This document shows, piece after piece, positions 1 through 11,150 of a DNA stretch of 64,000 nucleotides. The position numbers and the translations under genes were made by a program. The notes under the pieces were generated by a model. It ran no database searches and was not told where the DNA came from. It was given only the letters and a program-made list of their open reading frames with translations. The DNA is from Bemisia tabaci (Eukaryota; Arthropoda; Insecta; Hemiptera; Aleyrodidae), in assembly GCF_918797505.1 (NCBI RefSeq), contig NC_092801.1, forward strand, positions 27,806,477-27,870,476. Reading direction: 5' to 3'. The stretch's first letter is position 1. Each line of letters opens with the position of its first letter.

Positions 1-530
1 CTCTGGGAAGGGGCCATTCGTTTTGCGAGGGCTATCCATCGAAGAGAGACCTGCCCGTAAATGAATAGGAAATGAACAGTCTTCCGCGATGTAGCTATCT
101 GCCACAAACTACCAAGGTTGCCAGATTAACGCTTCCTCGTTGAATAATGAATATTCGCGCAAATATGTGAGTTTTCAGTACCAGAAAAATTCGCGCAATC
201 CTATGCATGTCCAAAAATGTAAAAGAAGGGGCATTCGCGCGAAGTTTTATCCCAGCCGAAAAAATCCCGAGGGAAGATTCTAAAAAGTTTGCTGCATTTT
301 TCTGGGTTTGTCAACACTGACACTGCCGTTTAAACTAAAAACGCCGTAATCTCTATTCAAAATTAATCAATTTTTTACTGGAAAATGCTGTTTGTTGGGA
401 GCTCAAAATGAGAGAATGAAGCCTTGTGAACATTCGGTTTTCTTGTAATGGAGCAGTATATGGGGAGTAATAATATAACATAAAAATGACGTAAATGGTC
501 AAGTTACGGCGTTTTTACTGTGTATGACAG
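1..530. other. No gene seen
   Basis: AT-rich DNA with small inverted blocks (aaacgccgtaatctc near 340 and ttacggcgtttttact near 505), possibly one more degenerate palindrome. No exon could be supported. Confidence 0.5.
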
Positions 531-534
531 CACT

Positions 535-793
535 ACTCTACCGTGCTAAGAAAAAACGCCGTATAAACCCTCAGGCGTTGCCAAATTTGCTTTGATAAAA
601 CGCGAATTCCCTGGTAAATTTATGCATATTTTCCTCCCAATTTTTTCAGATAATTTAGTTCGCAATTTTACCTAAAGATTCTGAAAATTCAAAGGAAAAA
701 TATTTATAACTTCCCTAAAAAATAAACATTCTATCGAAGGAAATATGGCAACTCTCGAATGTTCATACGGCGTTCTTCCTTAGTACGGCAGTA
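535..793. mobile_element. CTGCCGTGCTAAGG family MITE, copy a
   Basis: Ends ccgtgctaagaaaaaacgcc and ggcgttcttccttagtacgg are inverted; second block gttgccaaattt / atggcaactc also inverted. AT-rich core about 150 bases. Slightly degenerate left end. Confidence 0.8.
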
Positions 794-887
794 CTATCCT
801 TGACATACCCGACCGGAAACGCAGTTATAGAATCGCTGACTCGTCACTTCGCCGGCTGCAAGGGCGCGGCCACCACCATCTATTGTG

Positions 888-895
888 TGACGTCA
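888..895. promoter_or_regulatory. CRE-like palindrome TGACGTCA
   Basis: Perfect cyclic-AMP response element in a G+C-rich, apparently single-copy block (830-960) upstream of the visible exons. TGACGTCA also occurs within the dispersed repeats at 2355 and 10395, so this one may be chance. Confidence 0.2.
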
Positions 896-1001
896 TAAGG
901 AGCTTATCCCCGGATCCACTGCTCCTATTTTCCAGCGTATAGCGTCCCACGCTGGATTTACCCCGCGCATAATTCCGTATCGATTTTCCTGACATATTTC
1001 T

Positions 1002-1164
1002 CAGTGGCGTGGCGTGAACTGCGATATCGATTGTTATGCCATTTAAACCTACGAAAAAAGATCGATAAACAGGGTGTTCGCAGCGAATACCTTCATAATC
1101 GATTCTTTACCGTAGGTTTAAATGGCATATCAATCGATACATCGCATTTCACGCCACGCCGCTG
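1002..1164. mobile_element. hAT-type MITE, copy 1
   Basis: Terminal inverted repeats CAGTGGCGTGGCGTGAA and its complement, ending GCCGCTG here. The interior is itself palindromic (ATCGAT-rich, centred on gttcgcagcgaa). Direct repeats ATATTTCT / ATGTTTCT flank it, an 8-bp duplication with one mismatch. Founding description of the ~160-bp family found 11 times in the window. Confidence 0.9.
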
Positions 1165-1380
1165 ATGTTTCTCTTTTTTCAATGCGAGGAAGAAATATGA
1201 TAGAGCGGAGCATTGAGCCGTGAGATTTCCGCGTTCTGTGCTTCGATCCTTCCAGCTCGAACTGCTTGGATTGGCTAGCGTCTCGATTCATTCAACGTGA
1301 TTGAGGGGGCTATTTTACTTCGTGCATGACGCGTGACGTATGACGGGCAGCTTATTTTTTATGTATGCATGCGTCGCACA

Positions 1381-1613
1381 TGGGTCGAGTGAATCAGAGA
1401 GGTCGAACATGAAATTTTTGACAAACACTGCGAATTTTGATGTTTATTCCGTCACATTTTAAAGTCCAAGAGGTGCTACTTGAAGAACATTTTACGAGAG
1501 AACCAATGAAACCACTTTCAGAACCTCAAAGATTTTCATAAACGGAGTTATAAGCGCTTAAAGTTTCCAAATTTTGTCCGACCTCTTTAACTGTCTCGAT
1601 CCACTGTTCGGCG
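1381..1613. repeat. CACAGTGGATCGAGT family repeat, copy 1
   Basis: tgggtcgagtgaatcagaga at left, tgtctcgatccactgttcg at right; body includes cgaacatgaaatttttgaca and aacggagttataagcg. Copies at 15981, 39528 and 46290. Confidence 0.8.
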
Positions 1614-1766
1614 CGTGCATCGGAGCCGCCCAAGGGTAATGAACCACCCGATAGATATTCCCGTGAACTGATGGATCGGGGAAAATATCGTGTGGTTTGT
1701 TTGTTCCTCTATTCTTTAGAGAGGGGATTCTCCTTAGAATATCGATGGTGAAACTCCCGAACCACA

Positions 1767-1935
1767 TATCTGTTTTGCGGTGCTTAAAAATCTCCGCTCC
1801 AATTTTATTTTTTTATACAAGTGAACAAATTGACATCATGCCTTGAATTTTTCACATAATTTTTTTTCGGGCAGAGGAGAAAATCAAGGCAGATTTTAAA
1901 AATCGCCGTTATGTAGTTTTCCATTTAAAAATAGA
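1767..1935. repeat. Dispersed repeat with copies at 38310 and 63830
   Basis: Blocks gaaaatctccgctc-like, cagaggagaaaatcaaggca and gtagttttccatttaaaaat recur at 38310-38470 in the same orientation and at 63830-64000 inverted (ggaaaactactcaacggcaa). Confidence 0.7.
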
Positions 1936-2154
1936 GCCTGACAGGATTTCTACAATGTTGCAAACCGAGGGCAAACCACTATAAGGGCTATCACTTTCGG
2001 TTCTTAGCACCGACTGTCCCTTCTTTCCCACTCTACCAGCCCTATAATCCAAATTCTTCTTTTTTAAAATTGAATATATAGAAGCGGTAATTTTGAGACA
2101 CCGCAATGGAGATACGTGGTTTTGCACTTTAGCCATAGATGTATAGCTCCCAGC

Positions 2155-2540
2155 TTGCTCCTCCTCTAAAAATTAAATAGAGGCAGTGATTTTGAAACAC
2201 CGTAATATATGTAGAGAATTTGCAGGTTTCTGAAATTTTATGAATTTCATCTTCAAAATGATACTGCTGGAAAAACTGGGCACGAGGATATCTTTGGTTT
2301 CTACATTGGAAAATTATCGGAGGAATACTTGTGTTTAAATGGAAAATGCCGCCAGATGACGTCATTAGGCGGCACATGCACTTTTTCACTTGTAAATCTA
2401 TTTTTCTCCAATTTCAAATGTTAGAAAAAAATTTTGAGAAATACTGCGAACTTAACTCATTAGGCACTCTAAGATAAAACAATAAAATTTTTGTCTGCAA
2501 ATTCTCCATTGAGATAGGCGGTTTCGCACTTGGTCATCGA
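2155..2540. repeat. Dispersed ~350-bp repeat, copy 1
   Basis: Shares gagaatttgcaggtttctga and aaaatgccgccagatgacgt with 10222-10545. Ends shortly before exon A. No frame. Confidence 0.7.
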
Positions 2541-2602
2541 TATGACATTCCTCCATATCTCTATGCCTTAATCCTCACGGAACGGTTTCTTTGATGTTGC
2601 AG

Positions 2603-2856
2603 TGAACAAGAATGGTGAGATGTTCGCGAAGGTGGAGCAGAAGGTGGACGCAAAGGAGGACCCAAAGGCGGGGTCCCCGAACACGCACGTCCTCACCGCG
2701 GTGGACATCCCTTCGAAAGGGATCCACAGGGTCTTCAGCTCGGAGCCCGGAGAGAAGAACCTCAACTTGGCCAACCTCCCCGCTAAGGCCACCACCACTA
2801 AACGACGGGTCATCTCGCCCGCGACCCTCAACAGATTCGAGGGTGACGACACACAG
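2603..2856 (+). CDS. Internal exon A of unrecognised multi-exon gene
   Basis: The segment is preceded by an acceptor (ttgatgttgcag) and followed by a strong donor (gtaag at 2857). The reading frame is open throughout; the first two bases (TG) complete a codon begun in an upstream exon that lies outside the window or that I did not find. It encodes about 84 residues, lysine- and glutamate-rich, with a tribasic KRR near the end and the last residues GDDTQ. It is much richer in G+C at third positions than the surrounding AT-rich DNA, which supports coding. It leaves in phase 0, matching exon B. The product is not recognised. No signal peptide is visible because the start of the gene is missing, so secretion or cytosolic location cannot be decided; the basic clusters would fit a processed precursor but prove nothing. 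Confidence 0.75.
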
Positions 2857-2883
2857 GTAAGATGGATATCACTGGAAAGTTAA

Positions 2884-3725
2884 AAATAAGTAAATAAATA
2901 AAATAAAGAAAAAACTCCCCTGGTAAAAATTGGCCATAGGAGCTGTGTTTCAAAATACCATAGGAATTTGTATAGCCGGCTGTGGAATGCGATAAAAAAT
3001 CATACAGCCGGGCTATAGTTCCTATCGCCGGGCTGTACGAGGGTCGTCCAGTTAGTAAGTTTACATGTTCAATATCTCCTACGATGGATAGAGAAAATAA
3101 GTAATAAACTTTGAAAATTCACTACAATGAGCTCTCTAACGCGCTATAGATTTTTAAAGTTGACTTGATAGAACTCTAGAAAAGTGGGTTTTTCTGAACC
3201 CACCTCTTTTCCGCACGGGTCCAAAATGTGCAAAAAAGTGGCTTAGATTGGTTGAGATGCATGTAAAACAAAAGTAAGGTAATTTTCCAACAAGGAAATA
3301 GTAAGACTGACCAAGTTTGCCTTCATGGTGTTTTTTCGAAAGTTTAGCCTTGTTTACGCATGTTTTTAGCGACGTATAATTTACCTAGTTAGGCATGATT
3401 CTCTCTCGTGACATTATTACCCACACATAACGCAACGTCGACTTTTTTAAAGAAAAGTGGATCTTAGCCACATTCAGTTAAAATAAAAACAGAGATCATT
3501 CCTCTACTCAATGAAAAATTGTCTAAAGGTCCATAATTAGAACACTATAAATTATTTATGGGCACTGATTTTTGGCAGGAGTACGTGGTACACTTGTCTA
3601 GTTTAAAATCTCTTATAACTTATTTTTCTTGAGAAAGTAACTCTGTTCATTCTTATTTCTTTTATCCAAACGGCAAGGTTAGTAGTCGATACTTGGCTTT
3701 TAAAACAAGTCAAAAAACTGTGTTA
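2884..3725. other. Intron DNA, no gene
   Basis: Contains a short inverted set atagccggctgt / acagccgggctat (2975-3030). Nothing else recognisable. Confidence 0.5.
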
Positions 3726-3959
3726 CACGGAAAAAATTGAATATTGATCTAGCATTTATACTGTTAAAAAATGTGCGACAAGTATCAAAATAATGCTGAT
3801 TTTACATAAAAAAAAATTCCTAACTCAACATTGAATTTGTTTATTTAACCGTGGAAGTAGTTAACCTAGCATTTTTTTAATTGTAAAATCTGCATTTGTA
3901 CTTGTCGCATAGTTTTTCAACACTATAAATGCTGAAGCAACATTCAATTTTTCTCCGTG
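3726..3959. mobile_element. CACGGAAAAA palindromic MITE
   Basis: CACGGAAAAAATTGAAT...ATTCAATTTTTCTCCGTG with TA on both sides. Inverted blocks include atgctgattttaca-like sequence. Lies in the intron between exons A and B. Confidence 0.85.
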
Positions 3960-4574
3960 TACCTATTTTCAGAAAAATGCCGTTTACATGGCATAACTGG
4001 GGAAATGAACGATAGCTTAACCGCGCACCGGTGTATAGATAAAGTAGCATACCATTAGGGCTAAATCCACGCCAACACAGCTCCTTACAATCTTCACCTC
4101 ACGCTCTCACGTCGAGCCTTTTAAACTGAGCTCAGGAGGTCATTAAACTGATCCGGGGCCTCAGTACAATGAAGGGCCGAAATTTCATGAATAGCGAGAC
4201 CCGGCAGGTTGCCTACCGAGCGCGGCGCGGAGTGGAATTTTAATGGTGATGGGTTCTGTCCTCAGATAATCTATCTCAGCGGCTCCCGGATATTATTTTC
4301 ATCGAAGATTGAGCCTTTCCGGCAGGGGTTTTCCACCCCCACCCTGACTAGCGCCACCCCCTTTTTTTCTCTGATTTTCTTGCCACTCGCGCGTAAGATT
4401 TCAGCTTTAGTGAAGCAGTGAACGGATATCACCAGGGTCATTAAAGAGGAATTCTTATTGGAGGCTTGTTTCCTGCAGGTTTCAATTGAACGTCTTTAGG
4501 CTAAAAGAAACTTCGTGCGCAACTACACGTGGTTTGCGTGCAATTTAATTCCTTTTACCATAAATGCGTCCAAT

Positions 4575-4712
4575 TGGACTACATTTTGCAATTTGGGACT
4601 ATAAATTCTGGCTCTTCTGGAAAAACAGTTAAGTGCATAAGGAAACTAATGGCACATACGTTGTTTTTAAACCGGCTAGAATTAATAGTTCCAAATTGCA
4701 AAATGTAGTTCA
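4575..4712. mobile_element. TGGACTGCATTTTGC palindromic MITE, copy 1
   Basis: tggactacattttgcaattt at left, aaattgcaaaatgtagttca at right, ~138 bp; conserved centre ggaaactaatggcaca. Confidence 0.85.
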
Positions 4713-4910
4713 ATTTACGGCCTTCGTGAGGTTAAATTCCAATCATTTTTCTTAATTGTTTAATATATGTAATTTTGCTTGACGGTCGTAAAAGAGACAT
4801 CAACTCAAAAGAGATCATCAGACTCGGAGAAAAATTGGCAATATCTGGCAAAATTCCGGTGATCTCCGGAGCTGGGGCCAATTAAGGCAATAGGTCCCAA
4901 CTATCAAAAT

Positions 4911-5113
4911 GAGCCTGTTGCAAACTTCATTTAGAGCAACAAAGAAGAGTTGTTCCTAACAGAAAATGGCTCAAAAATCACAAAGAGTGCATCAAGAAAG
5001 TCTGAAATATACTCCTGACTTCATAATCTCGATGCGTTCATTGTGATTTTTGAGCCATTTTCTAAACGAAACAACTCAACTTTCTGCTCTAGCTGAAGTA
5101 TGCAAGAGGCCTA
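4911..5113. mobile_element. GGGCCTGTTGCAAAC foldback, short copy
   Basis: gagcctgttgcaaacttca at left, gaagtatgcaagaggc at right; inverted aaaatggctcaaaaatcac blocks. Diverged relative of 36316-36935, lacking its loop. Confidence 0.78.
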
Positions 5114-5540
5114 TTTCAATCGCTTATATTTATTTTTTACCAACTTTTCGCAAAAGCGACGAAATTCCGGTGATCTCTGGAGCTGGAGCCAAGATTCTCG
5201 GTCCGAAGTGCCAAAATTCGGAGAGCCGAAGTGAATCAATCGCGAAGTAAGGAAAATTCCGCTGAAGCTCAATCGTCGGGCATCTGTCGAGAAATCCAGA
5301 AAGTAAAACCCACGAGTGGTCTGAGTGGAGTCGGTGTTTGAAGGATACTTATCGGCCGCCACCTTCAGACACCTCGCGCACTCCGCGATTCCCTCGATGT
5401 AGTTAAGCTTCGAGAGAAGGGATTACAGCTCACCGAAACGGACGACCGTTTTTCTTTCGACTTTGGTCAATGAAGTTCAAGAGTGATCGTCCTACCCGTT
5501 ACTTCTCCGACATTTACTCCTCCGTTGGGAACCTACTACT

Positions 5541-5701
5541 CAGTGGCGTGGCGTGAATTGCGATCTATCGATTGTTATGCCATTTAAACCTATGGAAAAG
5601 GATCGATAAATAGGTTGTTTGCAGCGAAAACACCTTGATAATCGATTCTTTACCATAGATTTAAATGGCATAACAATCGATACATTCACGCCACGCCACT
5701 G
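5541..5701. mobile_element. hAT-type MITE, copy 2
   Basis: Complete CAGTGGCGTGGCG...CGCCACGCCACTG. Flanks CTACTACT / CTACGACT form the 8-bp duplication with one mismatch. Confidence 0.92.
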
Positions 5702-5721
5702 CTACGACTGATACCTACTCT

Positions 5722-6501
5722 GGCGTGCTAAGGAAGAACATCAAAGTATGAGCCTTCGAACGTAGCCAAGTTTCCTTCGATAAAAACCGAATTTCCTGGG
5801 ATAATTGTGAATATCATTTTTCAAAACTTTCAGACAATTTTGTACGTAATGTAATCTAAAATATCTGAGAATAGAGATGTTGCATGTGTAAGGAATTTGC
5901 AATTTGACTATTGATTCACATGTAAATGTTCGCGAGAAACACGATGGTGCCACTGGTTTTTCCAGAAATCAACTTCCAAGTTCAATAAACGCTCTCAAAG
6001 TTGAGGCCAAAATGGCGGGGGTATCCAACGCTATCCTGAGAGTCCACCTCTACATCATGAGCAACTCTCTTTGCAAAAATAGGGAGCAAATACATTAGCA
6101 GAATTGCCGTGTTTTCAGTTTTAGAATCCTCAAATGAGGTGGCAGCCCTGTCAATGTATTTGCTCCCTATCTTTGCATGGAGAGTTTGTCTTGATGTAGA
6201 GGTGGACTCTCAGGATAGCGTGGGATATCCCCTCCATTACGCCCTCAACTTTGAGAGCTTTTTTTGAGTTTGGGAGTGAATTTCAGGGAAAACCAGTAGC
6301 ACTATCATGTTTCTCGCGAACTTTTACATAAGAATCAGTGGTCAAATCGCAAATTCCTCACACATGCAACACCTCCATTTCAAGGAAAATATGCATGAAT
6401 GTTGTCAAATCTGGCAATTTGGGATTTTTTTCGGCAATTTGATGGGAAATTTGGCAACTCCCAAATGTTCATACGGCGTTCTTCACGGCAGCACTTTAAT
6501 T
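5722..6501. mobile_element. CTGCCGTGCTAAGG family, long palindrome, copy b
   Basis: Left end ggcgtgctaaggaagaac, right end acggcgttcttcacggcag. Unlike short copies, the inverted arms run for ~350 bases (about 5722-6097 and 6146-6501), meeting in a short loop; the arms share blocks such as gcgagaaac, gatagcgttgg and gggagcaaatacatt. Confidence 0.8.
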
Positions 6502-6576
6502 GAACTTGAGTTGCGACTAGAGAACTTACATTCCGCCATTGTTAGAGCTAAAGTATAACCTACGTTAGAAGATAGC

Positions 6577-6731
6577 TGCGAGGCGTGAATGATCGACTAT
6601 CGATATTTCTCCATTTGAAACTGTGGTGAAGAATCGATTCTTAAAGTGTTCGTTGCGAGCATCCTGTCTATCGATCTTATTCCATATGTTTAAATGGTAG
6701 ATTAATCGATATATCGCAAAGCACGCCACAA
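6577..6731. mobile_element. hAT-type MITE, copy 3, degenerate
   Basis: Interior (gtgaatgatcgactatcgat, then gcgagcatcctgtctatcga) matches the family, but both termini are eroded (GCGAGGCGTG at the left, CACGCCACAAG at the right) and no duplication is visible; probably older. Confidence 0.8.
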
Positions 6732-6922
6732 GTTGTGTCAATCCTTTCAGGACCGTATTCGTATTTGCAAACAGCTCAAGAGAGCTTAAAACTGGCGAAC
6801 CAAATCTGAGAACAACAGGGGCATCTTTACTTTCCAGTTTTAGACACCCTCTCGTTAGAGCGAGGAGTGTTATTCGTCCCTTGTAAACTCTAATGTATAT
6901 TTTTCTAATTTGTTTGTTTTAG

Positions 6923-7072
6923 TTCCCTCTGTCACAAATGGATGGTTTTACGAAGACTCCACTACCTTTGAATGCACAATACTCACCTCTGGATGTTGCT
7001 GAGTATGTATTCTGGACAGGCGATGAGAAAGGAGTCACAATGGCTGTTGAAGAGTACCTAAAACAAGGATTG
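6923..7072 (+). CDS. Internal exon B of the same gene
   Basis: This 150-base exon has a pyrimidine-rich acceptor (tttgtttgttttag) and a consensus donor (gtaagt at 7073). It is exactly 50 codons in phase 0 on both sides. The peptide starts FPLSQMDGF and contains a striking acidic/aromatic stretch, DVAEYVFWTGDEKG, then an amphipathic helix ending YLKQGL. It continues naturally into exon C (MTREEAISFL), the two together reading like one helical domain. I do not recognise the family. The intron upstream (2857-6922) carries three foldback repeats; the one downstream carries a pyrimidine tandem array. Confidence 0.85.
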
Positions 7073-7189
7073 GTAAGTTAGAGTGACCCTTCGCATGTTT
7101 TTTACGTCCTCTTCTTATTTTTCTTCAAATTTTTGCTTTTCTCATTTTCCTCTCCATAATCTCCCCCTTTTTTCCTCCTTCTTTTTCTT

Positions 7190-7500
7190 TATTTTTACTC
7201 TTTTTCTTTAGTTTTACTCTTTTTCTTTATTTTTACTCTTTTTCTTTATTTTTACTCTTTTTCTTTATTTTTACTCTTTTTCTTTATTTTTACTCTTTTT
7301 CTTTATTTTTACTCTTTTTCTTTATTTTTACTCTTTTTCTTTATTTTTACTCTTTTTCTTTATTTTTACTCTTTTTCTTTATTTTTACTCTTTTTCTTTA
7401 TTACTTTTAATCTTTTTCTTTGTGTTTACTATTTTTCTTTATTTTTACTCTTTTTCTTTATTATTACTCTTTTTCTTTATTATTACTTTTTTCTTTATTT
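7190..7500. repeat. Pyrimidine-rich tandem array, ~19-bp unit
   Basis: About 15 near-identical units of tctttttctttatttttac in the intron between exons B and C; the last ones degenerate. Related words occur at 8205-8320. Frames of Phe/Leu/Ser across it are spurious. Confidence 0.92.
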
Positions 7501-8388
7501 TTACTCCTTTTGGGCGCTTCTGGGTACCAGATGCTCCCTTTCCAACCGTTCGACTCCCCCGATGTAACATGTACTATACTACATACCGTTTTGCCTTATG
7601 GGTAATGACGCCATTCTGGTACACCCGGGAAAATTTGATTTTTTTCTGCATCTGGTATTCGTAAAAGTTTTCGTGAAATGTTTTGCTTTTAAGCATAACA
7701 ATCTCGCACGGACGTATTACCTGGTTAAACTATTTTGGGGCTTCGTTATGCTTAAATGCCTCATATCCGAGGTTTTAGTTTCAGATTGATTCGAAAAAAT
7801 CACGAACAGTCACGTGATCTCTTCATTTTAGTGACGTATTACTGTGCTATTTTGTGATTGGTTCATTTTCTCGGCGCAGCATCGTCAAGCGTCAGCTGTT
7901 TGCGGCTCTGGGTTGAAGGTTTAAGGTTATGTCAGAGAGAATAGAAAGCTAGAGGCCCGACTCTATGCTAGGTAATTGAAACAGATGCGCTCGCAGCGCG
8001 CTCGCTGACAACGTACGCAACTACTATTTTTTCTATTGTTTTCCAGAGACTAGCGGCGGGTATGTTGCTGCCGGACCACCTTCACGTAGGCAATTTGTTA
8101 TACATCGTCCGTCCGCAATACTCTCGCTTGGCCGTATGAAAACGTTCCTCGCATGCGCAGTGTTAAAGAAGCGCCCTCCAACGCTTTGGCGTTGGAACTG
8201 CTTGTTCTTTATTATTACTCTTTTTCTTAATTTTCCTTATTTTCCTTTATTTTTCTTATATTTATTAGTTTTCCTAATTTTCCTTATTTTTCTTCATTTT
8301 TCTTATTTTTCAATGTTGGCATGGTCTTGAAACGAATTTCATCTATTCCTGTAGATTAATGGAGTCAATTTTGTTGTTCTATTTACAG

Positions 8389-8466
8389 ATGACGCGAGAG
8401 GAGGCAATCTCGTTTTTGCAAGATATTCAATTCAATCTAGATTACCTTCAGCTTCATTACAATGCT
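8389..8466 (+). CDS. Exon C of the same gene, 3' end lost
   Basis: The acceptor is ttctatttacag and the exon opens in phase 0 with MTREEAISFLQD, a helical continuation of exon B. About 26 residues, to LQLHYNA, look genuine. From about 8465 the sequence turns abruptly into an A/C-only tract without any G, so no GT donor exists for the next ~740 bases (first GT near 9205). The reading frame happens to stay open as a proline/threonine/histidine tract, which I regard as meaningless. The following exon D begins in phase 0, so the real exon C must end in phase 0. The true 3' end and donor are absent from this sequence, and a further exon may also be lost in the tract. Confidence 0.7.
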
Positions 8467-9600
8467 ACCCACCTAACCCCCATCTTCTCTCCCCCCTCTA
8501 CCTACACAAATCATCCCAACAAAAATAAAACAAAACACACACATCCCTACCTCCACCAAACCCCACCCCCCCCCCCCAACAACCCCAACACACAACCACC
8601 CAACCCACCCCCCCCACCCCACACAACCCCCCCCCCCAACCCCCCCCCACCCCCCCCCCCCACCAACCCCCCCCCCCACACCCCCCAACACACCCCCCCA
8701 CCCAACACACCCCCCAACACCCCAAAACCCCCACCCCACCCCCACCCACACACCCACCCCCCACCCCCACCCCAAACAACCCCCCCCCACCCCACCCACC
8801 ACCACCCCACACCAACCCCCCACCCCCCCAACCCACACCACACCCCACCCCCCACACCAACCCCCAACCTATAAACCCCCAACCCCCCCCCCAACCCACC
8901 CACACCCCCCAAACAACACAAACAACCAACCCCCCCCCACACCCCCACACCCACCCCCCCCCCACCCAACCACCCCCCCACACACCTAAAATCCCACCCC
9001 AACCCCCCCCACTTCCTTCTCACCACTACACTATATCCCCACTATATATAGATTCCCCATAAACTTACCTATCCCCAAACATTAACCCTTACCCACCCTA
9101 CACTCCTCCCCCACCCCCTTCCACCATAAAAAATCTTTACCTTTCCCCTATCAATATTAACCCTCCAAAACCCCAAACCCCCCCACAAATAAAACCAAAA
9201 TACACGTCCTATAAAAAACCCCCCTACTCGTATCATACACATACACCCATAAAAAACACTCAACATTCAACAAGAAATAGTATCCCACTCCCAAACACCA
9301 CTTCCAGAAACCGCTCGTCTCCCCCCCCCTCCCCCCCCCCCCATCTCCCCCCCCGGAGCACCCCCCCCATCTCCATCAACCCCCACATTTGACTTAAAAA
9401 AAACAACGCTGGCGTGACTGTGCCCCCGAAGAGAACTGCGGACCCCCCCCCCCGACGCACCGACCCGCCCTCCCCCCCACACGGGGACCCCCCCCCCCCC
9501 CCCCCCGCGCCCCGACCGACCCGGCAACGACCCCGGGCGCCCCCCCCCCCGAGACAAAACCGTCATAATCCAACTTCTAGTCATTGCCGACCCCGCGCCC
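8465..9600. other. G-depleted A/C tract, probable assembly fault
   Basis: No G occurs on this strand from 8465 to 9050 (586 bases), and only one from there to 9204. C runs dominate, with A as the second base; T is nearly absent at first and returns to the right. G comes back gradually between 9205 and 9600. It has no repeat period, starts inside exon C and removes its donor. A real satellite would show a unit; this looks like low-quality base calling or a failed consensus. Confidence 0.7.
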
Positions 9601-9817
9601 GACCCCTACAGTCCCAGGGATTTAATTACGGAAAATGCGACGAACAAGAATGACGCATCAATTCAGGGATGACCGCATGGTTATAATCGATGATAATAAT
9701 AGATAAAACCTTGATCCTCTTTCCTCTGTCGGGTCGCACAGTGGAAAAAGCCAATGTGAGAAGTCGTACATGAAAATTTAGTCCAAAACTGCGGGCTGTT
9801 TGTTGCAATTGATGGGC

Positions 9818-10225
9818 AAAGCTATAGACAAAGATGACATAAGGGATATGGAGGGATTCTATTGGTGGAAGTGGGTGGTTGTAATGGACATAGGAGATAA
9901 GTAGTAGACTAACTAACAGCAACCCACGAGATGCCCTATAGTAGTTAGTCTATCATTTCGGCGCCTTCCTGACATAAGGGCGTAACTACACTCTGCAATG
10001 AACCCTGTCCTCCATACAATTCAATGTTTTTTCTGGCTCGTCTCATAATGAGTAGTTATTGAGACCGCAACGGACAGATGAGTAATAGACTAACTAACAG
10101 CAACCCACGAGAGAACCGATGGTTATTCCATCAGTTTCTCCCTTAGTCTACAGGAACCACCCTCTTCAATCAATAGGATAGCTCCATATTCCCTCAGTCT
10201 TCTTTGTCTGTCGCTTTGTCTATTA
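9818..10225. repeat. Imperfect inverted repeat with internal direct copies
   Basis: gctatagacaaagatgacat near the left mirrors ttctttgtctgtcgctttgt at the right; agactaactaacagcaaccc occurs twice in direct orientation (9906 and 10087). A related copy, with acggcaacccgccgg, spans about 32470-32720. Confidence 0.65.
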
Positions 10226-10545
10226 ATAGAGAATTTGCAGATGTCTGAAATTTGATGAATTTAGTGGAAACTACTGAGTGAACTGAACACGAGGATACTC
10301 TCGGTTCATGAACTGAACAAGTATTGCAGAAGATATGACAAAATGCTCCAATCTGCTAAAATTCGTGTTTTTAAATGGGAAATGCCGCCAGATGACGTCA
10401 CTAGGCGGTGCATTTTTTCACTTTTAAATCTATTTTTATACAATTTCCCATTTCAGAAAAAAATCATAAAAGATGCTGCGAAATCAGCTCTTTAAGCACT
10501 TTCAGACGAAGCAATAAAAGAGTTGCATGCAAATTCTCCATTGCA
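10222..10545. repeat. Dispersed ~350-bp repeat, copy 2
   Basis: Same order of blocks as 2155-2540 (gaatttgcagatgtctgaaa; gaaatgccgccagatgacgt; ttcacttttaaatctatttt). Confidence 0.7.
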
Positions 10546-10975
10546 ATAATCAGTCGGCTGGTGAGAGAGCGACCTCAACTCTCAAAATGTCCGGTTCGTA
10601 ACCTGTCCAAACTTTCCCATTGTGCGTCGGGGTAAAAAATAAAACTCCATCAATCGGGCTCTCAATCCGTGAGACACCGTGCCCATCACGTTCGAAAGCT
10701 TGGGGTCGGTTTCATCAGTGCAGTTATTTGTCCGCACAGAGACAAAGAGTTGGAATAATCGAGATGTGAATGGTTCCATGGAATTTATTACGGAGGGATT
10801 ATTTCCGAAAATACCTCAATATGGACGCGATGACCGGTGAAGATCGCGGATTGTGTATTTCGTTGATTGATGGTTCGAATCGGCGTAGGTGAATAATTGA
10901 AAGTGACTGGTGGTTGTGACTTTTTTTGATGAGCCTCGTTCGTGTACTGTCAAATAGACCTTCATACTAAGCTTT

Positions 10976-11150
10976 TCTGCCGTGCTAAGGAAGAACGCCG
11001 TATGAGCCTTCAGACGTTGATAAAGTTCCTTCGATAAAGACCGAATTTACAGGGAAAATTGTGAATACTGTTCCCCAAAATTTTCAGACAATTTCGTACG
11101 CAATTTAATCAAAAATATCTTAAAATTTCTGGAAAAAATTCTAAAATATC
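10976..11150. mobile_element. CTGCCGTGCTAAGG family, single end, copy c
   Basis: Begins ctgccgtgctaaggaagaac and follows the long-arm subfamily (ccttcgataaagaccgaatt) for ~170 bases; no opposite end was found within reach, so it is truncated. Confidence 0.7.

Noticed and set aside
8359..9026. Proline/threonine-rich frame on + and glycine/tryptophan-rich frames on - strand
   Set aside because: They lie in the G-free tract, where lack of G removes most stop codons; composition alone keeps them open.
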